64,000 nt of DNA from Paragorgia papillata (lineage: Eukaryota; Cnidaria; Anthozoa; Scleralcyonacea; Coralliidae): positions 5,961,501 through 6,025,500 of the forward strand of contig JAWNZC010000087.1 of assembly GCA_035771165.1 (NCBI GenBank), read 5' to 3'. The translations under genes were made by a program, and so were the position numbers. Of the stretch, positions 30,463 through 39,514 are shown piece after piece; position 1 is the stretch's first letter, and every line of letters begins with the position of its first letter. The notes under the pieces are model-generated. The model was not told the DNA's origin and did not search any database. It was given only the letters and a program-made list of their open reading frames with translations.

Positions 30463-30545
30463 ACCCTGGTCCCAGAGGTCCTACGCCGCCCGCTCCCCCT
30501 CGAAATGCTGAAAGCGGCGAGAGAACATCTGGTCGAACCGGCCGT
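30463..30545. repeat. Solitary copy of the CCCTGGTC repeat end
   Basis: TTACCCTGGTCCCAGAGGTC, then CGAAATGCTGAAAGCGGCGA and TCTGGTCGAACCGGCCG, match the left end of the element at 20044-21158. No inverse partner was seen nearby. Confidence 0.7.
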
Positions 30546-30989
30546 TTCTTTGATCGCTCCGAGCCAATGAAGTCGCTAGGGTCAGATCTTGACCCCATTT
30601 TCTGATTGGCTAAGAAATCTGTTAGGGGGGTTTCGATTAAAAATAATAATTACACAACTACAAGTCAAAAGTGGAGGCGTGAAGAATTATACTGCATCTT
30701 GTAAGGCGTTTGTAGCATCGTTATGTTAAAATCTCCGGAGCAAAATTGGAAAACAAAGCCGTAAAGGACAAGAACTAGCAAACACCGTTGCTGGTCCACA
30801 TTTCCGGGTCGTACCTTGGTACACCGAGTTTGCAGTGCGTGAGAGGTATAAATATTATTTCAGTGCGTTGACTAAACTATTATTTCTCTTACGCAAGAAA
30901 TATTTCTACGTTGCCATACGGATTGGGTGATCGAGTATTAAAATCTGAAAATTAATCTGCCGCCGAACTATAATTTATATAGTAACTTA
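30546..30989. other. No gene recognised
   Basis: Non-coding sequence between the solitary repeat end and the Penelope-like arm, possibly the body of the CCCTGGTC element. Confidence 0.4.
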
Positions 30990-32650
30990 GGTTAGATATA
31001 CTGCCGAAACAGAGAACGTAGGAATCTAACGTTTCGAGCGAAGGCACTTCGTCAGAGAGAAACGTAAAGAGTGTAAACAAACAATGAGCTTATATACGAA
31101 AGGTAATCATGTGACCAAAAATAAGTCAATCAGATAAAACTGACAATAACAAATTGATAATGAGATGCGAAAAATTAGCCAATCAAAGCAAAATAACAAT
31201 AACAAATGGATAATGAGATGCGAAGACATTTACTATTCATATCGTCGATGAGTAAAAAGGAGGGGGTGTAAAGAGGATGAGCGAGAGTAAAAATAGATAA
31301 ATTAATAAAGTGAAAACGCTGTTTATGTCCGTCCTTGCTGAACAGAAACAACATCTTCAGAGGTGTTAAATAAAAGAAAAACGTTCGTTGAGTCCGTGAG
31401 GATGAATGGCACAAATTTTGAAAATGAGACGCTTTTCTAGTCTTTTGCGGCTGACATAACCGCCAGAAATGGGTGAGATGGCACAAACTTTCATGTCTGA
31501 AATACAATGGTTGGCACTATTAAAATGTCGGGCAACAGGCTTGTCAACATCATTGTTCCTCAAGGAACGAAGATGTTCAGCAAACCTGTCAGATAAACGT
31601 CTGCCAGTTTCAGCGATGTAAAGCATGCAACATTTATTGCAAGAAATATAGTAAATGATGTTGGGAGAGATGCAAGTAAAATTATGCTGAATAACAAAAT
31701 TAGATTTAGGTTCCGAAATACATGTAGCGGAGTTAAGAAAGGAACATGTGTAACAACGGGTACGGGAACAAGAAAAGGTACCCGCAGGTGCCAGTTGATT
31801 TTTTCTAAGGGCACTACGCCAAAACCATCACGAATATTTTTATTACGCCTGAAAGAGATTAAAGGGTTATCGGTGAAAACAGCTGACGTTTCAGGATCAT
31901 TCTAGGATATGAAAATTGCGGCTAATGATATCCTTAACTTTGTAGTTGAAAGGATGAAATGTGAGAACTAATGGTATTTTATTATCAGAAACTCTTTCTA
32001 AAGGTTGTTTTAAAGTGTCAGGACGAGGAATACTAGATGCTTTGTTAATAGCAGTGTCTAACAAGTGGGTGGGATAGCCACGCTGGACAAAAAAGGAACT
32101 CATTTCCAAACATTTGGTCTCAAAGTCTTTGTCATCACTGCATAGGCGGCTAAGTCGCAGAAATTGAGAGTATGGAATGGATTGTTTAGTGTGTTTGGGA
32201 TGAGAGCATGAAAATAAAAGGTAACTATGTGAATCGGTCGGCTTGTAAGAGACAGAATTCATGAGCGCATTATCACTAATCGATACCAAGATATCCAGGA
32301 ACGACACACAGGTTTCACTTATTTCCCATGTGAATTTGAGAGCTGGATGGAAATCATTAACATAATTAACAAATCTCTCTAAATTCACACGTGAGCACGA
32401 TGCTGTTCCGAAACAATCGTCTATGTATCTCTTAAAGAGATCAAGAAAGGGTCCAGTGTATCGTTCAAAGATTTGTTTTTGAAGATAACCAACAAATAAG
32501 TTTGCGTAGCTAGGGCCCATTTTGGTGCCCATTGCTACTCCACTAATCTATTGGTAATGTTCACCATCAAATGAAAAATTGTTGAGGGTGAGTACAAGTT
32601 CTGCCAAGCGAAGTAATGTAGTGGTGGATGGTTCCAAAACGGTGCGTTGA
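30990..32650 (-). mobile_element. Penelope-like retroelement, left (minus) copy
   Basis: This copy reads leftward. It keeps the reverse transcriptase from motif TLLRLAELVLTLNN (about 32620) through GTKMGPSYANLFVG and YIDDCF, and then the GIY-YIG part. The 3' region with the block GAAACGTTAGATTCCTACG reaches 30990. It is 5'-truncated. The segment 30990-32400 is repeated inverted from 32655 onward, so two copies face away from each other across a loop of about 255 bp. Confidence 0.85.
31376..32532 (-). pseudogene. Penelope-like reverse transcriptase and GIY-YIG endonuclease (left copy)
   Basis: The reverse transcriptase (32532-31897) has MGPSYANLF, the catalytic LFKRYIDDCFGT, and SFLDILVSI, with the family segment HPKHTKQSIPYSQFLRLSRL. 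Further on, in shifted frames, are a CxxC linker (CYTCSFLNSATC region) and the GIY-YIG endonuclease: MLYIAETGRRLSDRFAEHLR. The YIG glycine is changed to alanine (LYIA). The frame changes at about 31895 and 31700, so the copy is dead. A stop also occurs at 32550 upstream of the open frame. Confidence 0.87.
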
Positions 32651-32659
32651 TTAGAGAGA

Positions 32660-33665
32660 TTTATTAATTATGTTAATGATTTCCATCCAGCTCTCAAATT
32701 CACATGGGAAATCAGTGAAACCTGTGTGTCGTTCCTGGATATTTTGGTAACGATTAGTGATAATGCGCTCATGACTTCTGTCTCTTACAAGCCGACCGAT
32801 TCACATAGTTACCTTATATTTTCATCCTCTCATCCCAAACACACTAAACAATCCATTCCATACTCTCAATTTCTGCGACTTCGCCGCCTATGCAGTGATG
32901 ACAAAGACTTTGAGACCAAATGTTTGGAAATGAGATCCTTTTTTGTCCAGCGTGGCTATCCCACCCACTTGTTAGACACTGCTATTAACAAAGCATCTAG
33001 TATTCCTCGTCCTGACACTTTAAAACAACCTTTAGAAAGAGTTTCTGATAATAAAATACCATTAGTTGTCACATTTCATCCTTTCAACTACAAAGTTAAG
33101 GATATCATTAGCCGCAATTTTCATATCCTAGAATGATCCTGAAACGTCAGCTGTTTTCACCGATAACCCTTTAATCTCTTTTCGGCGTAATAAAAATATT
33201 CGTGATGTTTTAGTGCGTAGTGCCCTTAGAAAAAATCTACTGGCACCTGCGGGTACCTTTTCTTGTTCCCGTACCCGTTGTTACACGTGTTCCTTTCTTA
33301 ACTCCGCTACATGTATTTCGGGACCTAAATCTAATTTTGTTATTCAGCGTAATTTTACTTGCATCTCTTCCAACATCATTTACTGTATTTCTTGCAATAA
33401 ATGTTGCATGCTTTACATCGGTGAAACTGGCAGACGTTTATCTGACAGGTTTGTTGAACATCTTCGTTCCGTGAGGAACAATGATGTTGACAAGCCTGTT
33501 GCCTGACATTTTAATAGTGCCAACCATTGTATTTCAGACATGAAAGTTTGTGCCATCTCACCCATTTCTGGTGGTAATGTCAGCCGCAAAAGACTAGAAA
33601 AGCGTCTCATTTTCAAAATTGGTACCATTCATCCTCACGGACTCAACAAACGTTTTTCTTTTATT
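32660..33665 (+). pseudogene. Penelope-like RT C-terminus and GIY-YIG endonuclease (right copy)
   Basis: The RT end reads CVSFLDILVTISDNA (about 32725) through HPFNYKVKDIISRNFHILE (33136, stop). After a frame change, a cysteine-rich linker (CSRTRCYTCSFLNSATC) precedes the GIY-YIG domain MLYIGETGRRLSDRFVEHLR (about 33410), here with the YIG intact. A TGA at 33504-33506 breaks the last part. The RT catalytic YIDD lies upstream of this truncated copy. Confidence 0.85.
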
Positions 33666-33960
33666 TAAAGGGACACTCTACCCCCAAAACAAGTGGTGTT
33701 CATATGAAATGTATATATGTACTTACTTTGGAATGGGTATTCATTTCCTTCAAATCTTTTTGGTTTTCGAGAAATTCGACTTTGTTTGTCGTATTTTTTA
33801 CACACTGTAGTCCGCCATGTTCGCTTTGCTTGCGGGCGAAAGCGGTCGCTCCCATTAGCGTTTTGACGTCATTGAGTGATAGAAAGAAATTATTGTCCTT
33901 CGACAGCGTGGGGTTTCATTAGCATAAACATCTTTCGTTTATCGGTTTATACTTTTTACA

Positions 33961-34317
33961 ATGCCTCATTGCATGGTGCCCGACTGCACAAATAATTCAC
34001 GCAAGACTGCGGGAATAAGTTACCATCGACTTCCTGCAGATGATCGACTGCGACAAGCCTGGCTGGCAAGAATTCGCCGTACTAATCCACGTTCGCGCAG
34101 CAACTCGTTTGTTTGTTCGGAACATTTTACGCCTGATTGCTTCGATAAAACTATACCTGGATTAGTGGCTGGCTACCAGAAAAGGAGGAAACTGAAAGGT
34201 AATTCGCTTCCATCAATATTTCCTCGAAGATCTGCCGAAAAACCTAGAGTTGCCAGCGAACGAAGAAATTTCAGACGCTCCAGACAAGAGGTATTGCCGG
34301 CTGTAACACATAGTTAA
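33961..34317 (+). CDS. THAP zinc-finger protein of Kolobok
   Basis: This 118-residue protein has the C2CH THAP layout: MPHCMVPDCTNNSRK (two cysteines), YHRLPADDRLRQAWLARI with the invariant Trp, FVCSEHFTPDCF (Cys and His), and the closing SLPSIFP, equivalent to the AVPTIF box. It binds specific DNA, probably the element's own ends. The basic tail may add DNA contacts. It lies 292 bases upstream of the transposase frame; separate translation or splicing to it are both possible. Confidence 0.88.
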   Translation: MPHCMVPDCTNNSRKTAGISYHRLPADDRLRQAWLARIRRTNPRSRSNSFVCSEHFTPDCFDKTIPGLVAGYQKRRKLKGNSLPSIFPRRSAEKPRVASERRNFRRSRQEVLPAVTHS

Positions 34318-34608
34318 TTTGGCGGAGTTTATACGTTGTGTATATATATTATAAATACTCGTACATATTTAAAAAATGAATAAAATTCAAAACAAACACA
34401 ATGACTAAAGTTTGTTTCTATGTGTTTATTGTAGTTAAATGATTATCCAGACATTACATTCAGACATTACATTCAGACATTACATATTTTCTTATTATAA
34501 GATGTTAGAACAACCTTGTTTCATTCGAAACAACCTCAAAGGCAGAGTATGTGAACCCAATACCTTGCGAATCACCTGAAAACTCTGCTAGTAGCGCTAA
34601 CGATGTAA

Positions 34609-36471
34609 GTGAAATGCAATTCACCGATGAAGATCTTGGGCTGGCGAGTATCGAAGAATGCAAAATCGTCTGAAGGTACTTGTACTGATGCTCCTTTATT
34701 TTTATCCTTTGCTGAAGACTGTGACACAACAACAACTACAACTGATGCTGAGATCCAATGTGAACTGTTAGTGAGAGCAACTAGAAGTGTTGAAGTGCAA
34801 ACGGAACCTGTACTTCTTGCCTGTCAAACAGATAACAACCCCCCAAGTCCACATGAAGTTGCACATTCTGTTGCTGTTGACCATTGTTATAGCCATAAAA
34901 CTCTGCCTTCTTCACCCATTCCTTCTACAAGTCAAGCTCAGTATATATCTCCTTCAAAAAGCATTTCTTCAGGGCCAGTTGATTCAGATTCTGATGGAGA
35001 TAATACTGAGGATATTTACTTGCCTGGTTCTGCAGACAGCCAATCTGAAACAGAAGCTGATAATGAACCAGATAGGGGCCCCCTGCAACAGAAAAAGTTT
35101 ATTGTGTTTGAAGAACAACTCGATAAGCTTTTTGTCAGTTGTTCCACTTGTGGTAAACCCATAGCTGAAAGTTCTAAAACTTTTGTTGGTAGTATGGTTG
35201 TGGTACAATCATCATGTATTGATGGCCATGATAAAACATGGCAATCGCAACCCATGATTCATGGAAAAGTTGCAGGAAATATGATGATTGCAGCATCCAT
35301 ACTCTTCAGTGGTAATTCATTCGCAAATGTAAATTCATTGGCATGTCGCCTCAACCTGGCTTTTATAAGCAGTGCTCTCTTCTATAAAATACAGAAGAAT
35401 TTTCTATTTCCTGTGACCGAGAAGACTTGGAAAGAACACCAAGATAACCTGTTCAAAGAGATCAGAAAATCAAATAAATTAGAACTGTGTGGAGATGGCA
35501 GAAGTGATAGTCCTGGACACTGTGCAAAATATGGTACATATACAATAATGGATGAAAGCAGCAGTAAAATTATTGATTTCAGTATTGTGCAAGTTACTGA
35601 GGTGTCTTCATCTAATGCTATGGAAGCAGAAGGGTGCAATCGAGTCCTCCAAAATATGAAGGCAAAAAAAGTAAAGGTGAAGTGCTTGACAACTGACAGA
35701 CATGTTACAATTACATCTGAGATGAAGAAGAAGCATCCTAAAATCACGCACCAGTATGATGTATGGCATCTTGCTAAATGGGTGGTCAAGAAACTAACAA
35801 AAAAGGCCAAGAAGAAGGATTGTGCAGAACTAATGACCTGGATACAGTCTGTATCAGCTCATTTCTGGTGGAGCATATCAACATGTGAGGGGAATTATGA
35901 CCTACTCATTGAAAAATGGACTTCCATTGTTCATCATATTGGTAACAAGCATTCATGGAGAAAGTCAAAGCTCTTCAAGATATGTGTCCATCACAAGCTT
36001 ACAAGAAGAGAGGTGAAAGCAATATGTTGGCTCAAACCTGGAACCGCTGCACATGTGGCATTGGAAGAGATTGTCTTCAACAACCGACTGTTGAAGGATA
36101 TGAAGTTGGTCACAGAATTCCATCACACTGGTAATCTGGAGGTGTACCATTCCATGATGCTGAAATACTGTCCCAAAAGACAGCATTTTAGTTACGAAGG
36201 AATGGTTGCTAGGACACAGTTAGCTGCCCTTGATAACAACAACAATTGTACAAGGGAGCAAGCCGTGGTCCAGCATGGTGAATCAAAAGGCAGTCTACGG
36301 TACAATGTGGTCTTTCCAAAAGTTCGTAAGACATGGGTGGTCAAACCAATAAAACAGCCAAAGACATATAGTTACCTAGATGACATGATGGAAAGAGTCC
36401 TGAAAGGTGATGAAGTCGATGGAGTCTGCACGTCTACACCATTTGCCAAAAAATATTGCTACAAAACCTAA
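34609..36471 (+). CDS. Kolobok-type transposase
   Basis: The frame encodes up to 620 residues. A cysteine pair (CSTCGKP, about residue 180) precedes an RNase H-fold core. The probable acids are Asp in LCGDGRSDSPGHCAKYGTYT (about 295), Asp in CLTTDRHVTITSEM (about 362) and Glu in TGNLEVYHSMML (about 511), with YDVWHLAKWVVKKL between. It would cut and paste the element at TTAA. The first codon here is GTG with a stop just upstream. The region 34510-34668 is open in another frame and looks coding (acidic, FTDEDLGLASIEE), so a frameshift or an unseen intron probably separates the true start. Confidence 0.85.
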   Translation: MKCNSPMKILGWRVSKNAKSSEGTCTDAPLFLSFAEDCDTTTTTTDAEIQCELLVRATRSVEVQTEPVLLACQTDNNPPSPHEVAHSVAVDHCYSHKTLPSSPIPSTSQAQYISPSKSISSGPVDSDSDGDNTEDIYLPGSADSQSETEADNEPDRGPLQQKKFIVFEEQLDKLFVSCSTCGKPIAESSKTFVGSMVVVQSSCIDGHDKTWQSQPMIHGKVAGNMMIAASILFSGNSFANVNSLACRLNLAFISSALFYKIQKNFLFPVTEKTWKEHQDNLFKEIRKSNKLELCGDGRSDSPGHCAKYGTYTIMDESSSKIIDFSIVQVTEVSSSNAMEAEGCNRVLQNMKAKKVKVKCLTTDRHVTITSEMKKKHPKITHQYDVWHLAKWVVKKLTKKAKKKDCAELMTWIQSVSAHFWWSISTCEGNYDLLIEKWTSIVHHIGNKHSWRKSKLFKICVHHKLTRREVKAICWLKPGTAAHVALEEIVFNNRLLKDMKLVTEFHHTGNLEVYHSMMLKYCPKRQHFSYEGMVARTQLAALDNNNNCTREQAVVQHGESKGSLRYNVVFPKVRKTWVVKPIKQPKTYSYLDDMMERVLKGDEVDGVCTSTPFAKKYCYKT

Positions 36472-36840
36472 GCCGAATAAATCAGCAGCAATTGCAAGCC
36501 ACATCAGCAGATTTAAGCAAAAGTGAACAGTTATCTGTTTTAACACTTGCCTAATTACAAAGGTTGCAGATCAAGGTGATTAAGTCAAAGGTATATTAAT
36601 GGCACCAAAAAAGTAAAATGCTGCATAGGCAGTGTTTTGAATATAGAAAAGTTAATAGGTTGTGAACTGCCGAGAATTTTGAGGAATGAAATACTGACGT
36701 TTCTGACAACACACCCATGATAAACAACAATTTCTTAAGGTATGTATGCCTTTCAATACTCAAAGTATATAATGAAGTATAATTAATACTAACAAATAAC
36801 AACTAAATAATATATACATGTAATTATACAAAAGTGATGT

Positions 36841-37684
36841 TTAATTTTTCCCATCAGACGCTTCCCTATGCCCAACAAACACATGTTCATCTTCCGGTCC
36901 AGGAGGTGGAAAATGCGCTCTGATACAGCTTACTGCACAAGAGGGAAGCACAACTCTCACATGCCTTCCAAGTACTCCCCAGCCTAATCGTGCAAGTTGT
37001 CTATATGCAATATGCCTGTGCTTTTGGTGTTCTGGTCCTTCATAAGCATTCTCATATTGTTGCTTATACTGGTACCATGCTGTTCGAAGAACCCACTGAT
37101 TCAAACACACAGCCGAGAATCCAGGGTTATCAGTTATGCAAGAAATATTTGTTTTTAATTTTTCGAGGACCACCGCTTCTTCGTTGTGGGAGATCATCTC
37201 GGGGATTTCTTGGCAACAAACACACTCTACCACTGCATCCATCATTTGACAATTGCCACACTGACACCTAACGTTGCATTAAAGCATATTCAAAAAGAAT
37301 ACAAACGAGGAGTATTATTATTTTTCTTTGCTCGCAAAGTGAAGTCTTTATATTTATATTTATTGATATTTATATGTATGCATTTAAATTTGAAGAAGTC
37401 ACTAGTGACTAGCCGATAATCAATACATTTTAATACTCGAATATTTATGAACAATTATGGTCACACTTTACAAGAGATTATGTTGTTGTTTTAACTTACC
37501 ATTCTAGGTTATCCAAACGGCTTTCGTCAACGGATAAATCCAAGTTTTCTTCGTCAGTAGAATCATCATCAGAACTAGACGAAGACACTGTTTTGGTAGG
37601 CTCAAACTGGTAGGGCTGTATCGAGTCGATAGAGTACTCTGCTTCCTCGGCTGGACTGCCTGGACTATTTGAACGGCACGACAT
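36841..37684 (-). CDS. P2X7 C-terminal-domain-like protein, two exons, inside Kolobok
   Basis: Exon 1 is 37684-37500: MSCRSNSPGSPAEEAEYSID, then a serine/aspartate-rich stretch to DNLEW. Exon 2 is 37267-36841. The donor (G/GTAAGT) and acceptor (TTAG) agree in phase. Across the junction the reading is W-CQCGNCQ, followed by ECVCCQEI, then YRQLARLGWGVLGRHVRVVL and PSCAVSCIRAHFP. These Cys/Trp blocks match the zinc-binding intracellular domain of P2X7 receptors (P2RX7_C), common in cnidarian repeat genes. No channel part is present. It is convergent with the transposase. Its role in transposition is unknown. Confidence 0.8.
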
Positions 37685-38440
37685 TGCCGTGGTATCCTCA
37701 TTGTTGGAAGAGCTACTACTCGATCCGGACTTTTGTATATTTCGACAATTTCTCCGTTTTAAATACAGAAACAACAACCTCCATAAAAGAAAACACAGGA
37801 GGCTCGTGGATTTTCTATCACTCAATGACGTCAAAACGCTAATGGGAGCGACCGCTTTCGCCCGCAAGCAAAGCAAACATGGCGGCCAACAGTGTGTCAA
37901 AAATACGACAAACAAAGTCAAATTTCTAGAAAACCAAAAAGATTTGAAGGAAATGAATACCCATTCCAAAGTAAGTACATATAGACCTTTCATATGAACA
38001 CCACTTGTTTCGGTGAACACCACTTGTTTCGGGGGTAGAGTATCCCTTTAACACCTCTGAAGATGTTGTTTCTGTTCAGCAAGGGCGGACATAAACAGCG
38101 TTTTCACTTTATTAATTTATCTATTTTTACTCTCGCTCATCCTCTTTACACCCCCTCCTTTTTACTCATCGACGATATGAATAGCAAATGTCTTTCGCAT
38201 CTCATTATCCATTTGTTATTGTTATTTTGCTTTGATTGGCTAATTTTTCGCATCTCATTAACAATTTGTTATTGTCAGTTTTATCTGATTGGCTTATTTT
38301 TTGGTCACATGATTATCTTTCGTATATAAGCTCATTGTTTGTTTACACTCTTTACGTTTCTCTCTGACCAAGGGCCTTCGCTCGAAACGTTAGATTCCTA
38401 CGTTCTCTGTTTCGGCAGTATATCTAACCTAAGTTACTAT

Positions 38441-39432
38441 ATTTCGATTGCTGTTTCAACACTGCCTACGCAGCAGGCTACTTTTATTTTATAATTTATA
38501 TATACCGAGAACGTCGTTCAGCAAGCTTTTCAATATTCTCTAGTGGGTTCGTCGCGACATCCAAGTATGACTTTTGTTTTTAATTTTAATTTTAATACGG
38601 TTTTTGCATAAATCAACTTGTTATATCATTCTGTGATTGTAATTTATAAATGCTATCGCTAATTTTATTACGAATATAATGACGGCGTCGTATATAATGC
38701 CAAAAGCAAGGCGCCATGCATTTGTACTACAAATTTGAATATTTTGCTGTAAACATCACCTCTTCTAATTCATGACTTATATTATATTCGTCGCTTGACT
38801 TTGTTCCACCCAATAATATCTAATTGGTTACAGAAAAACGCTTTTCTTCTCATTTTTAACTGATGCTGTTTGTTAAGTTGCTTTGAATAATTACTTAAAC
38901 ACCGTCTAGCGCCTGTTCCTGATCTAACCTGTTGGTTGATCATCGTCGCTGCCGCATTTAACTTAATCATTATCTTCCAAGTTTATTTCTTCAACTTCAA
39001 ATAAATACTTCTCCACACACTCTGAACAACTTTCAACATTTGGCCTTTTGGTTTGATCTTTATCTCGTCTCCAGTCTTGTAGCTTATTTGGGGTTTTCCC
39101 TGGTGGCGTCTCCTTCAACTCGTTGACCTTTATCCTTTATCCTTTATCGGCTTTGTGAAAATATGACAGCAGTCCACTCAAATTGTTTCCTCTGACGTCT
39201 CCTTCTTTTGCTATTCCTGACAACAGGTGGGCAATTTGTCTGCGCTAATCAAGAAATTGCGGGCAAAAATCAATGGTTGTACTATTTTCTCTCTCAAAAC
39301 AGTTAAAACGTAGTCATTGCAGGGGCACGTTTCTATCCCCACACTAGCTATACATGCAGTATTTGATAGAACTTCTTTTTGTCTTTTTGACATAATGCTA
39401 GTACCATCTCTAGTGCGGACTCATCTGACCTA
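38441..39432. other. No gene recognised
   Basis: AT-rich sequence after the Penelope-like copy. Open frames at 38782 and 39211 lack motifs. Confidence 0.5.
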
Positions 39433-39512
39433 CAATCCTGGACAAAAGTCCTGGTGACACCATGCAAATATCCCCTAAAGCGGCAAAGTCCTAACAACTT
39501 TGTCCAGGATTG
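39433..39512. mobile_element. 80-bp MITE with CAATCCTGGACAAA termini
   Basis: CAATCCTGGACAAAAGT and the inverse ACTTTGTCCAGGATTG bound an 80-bp unit flanked by TA on both sides (39431-39432 and 39513-39514). The ends resemble those of the 275-bp elements at 55244 and 56493, suggesting one Tc1/mariner-like source. Confidence 0.82.
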
Positions 39513-39514
39513 TA

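Larger units (their letters stand above)
33668..38047 (+). mobile_element. Kolobok DNA transposon, full length
   Basis: The 4380-bp element has long terminal inverted repeats starting AGGGACACTCTACCCCC and ending TATCCCT; the arms reach about 230 bp inward, through a TGACGTCA-containing stretch. TTAA flanks each side (33664-33667 and 38048-38051). It encodes a THAP protein, a Kolobok-type transposase and, on the opposite strand, a two-exon P2X7-like gene. TTAA duplication plus THAP plus this transposase define Kolobok. Confidence 0.92.
32655..38440 (+). mobile_element. Penelope-like retroelement, right (plus) copy, split by Kolobok
   Basis: The plus-strand copy covers 32655-33667 and 38048-38440, with a Kolobok element between. 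It starts inside the RT at the ERFINYVNDFHPAL equivalent, so it is 5'-truncated. It matches the left copy closely. The left copy shows the uninterrupted site (TTTATTTAACACC, at 31360-31372 on the complementary strand). Confidence 0.85.

Noticed and set aside
31175..31507. 110-codon minus ORF with a lysine- and phenylalanine-rich peptide
   Set aside because: It is an alternative frame through the Penelope-like 3' end; the GIY-YIG frame explains the region.
37496..38023. 175-codon ORF starting in the Kolobok right inverted repeat
   Set aside because: Only the part from 37684 matches a plausible exon; the upstream part is terminal repeat sequence, also open at 33704-33922.
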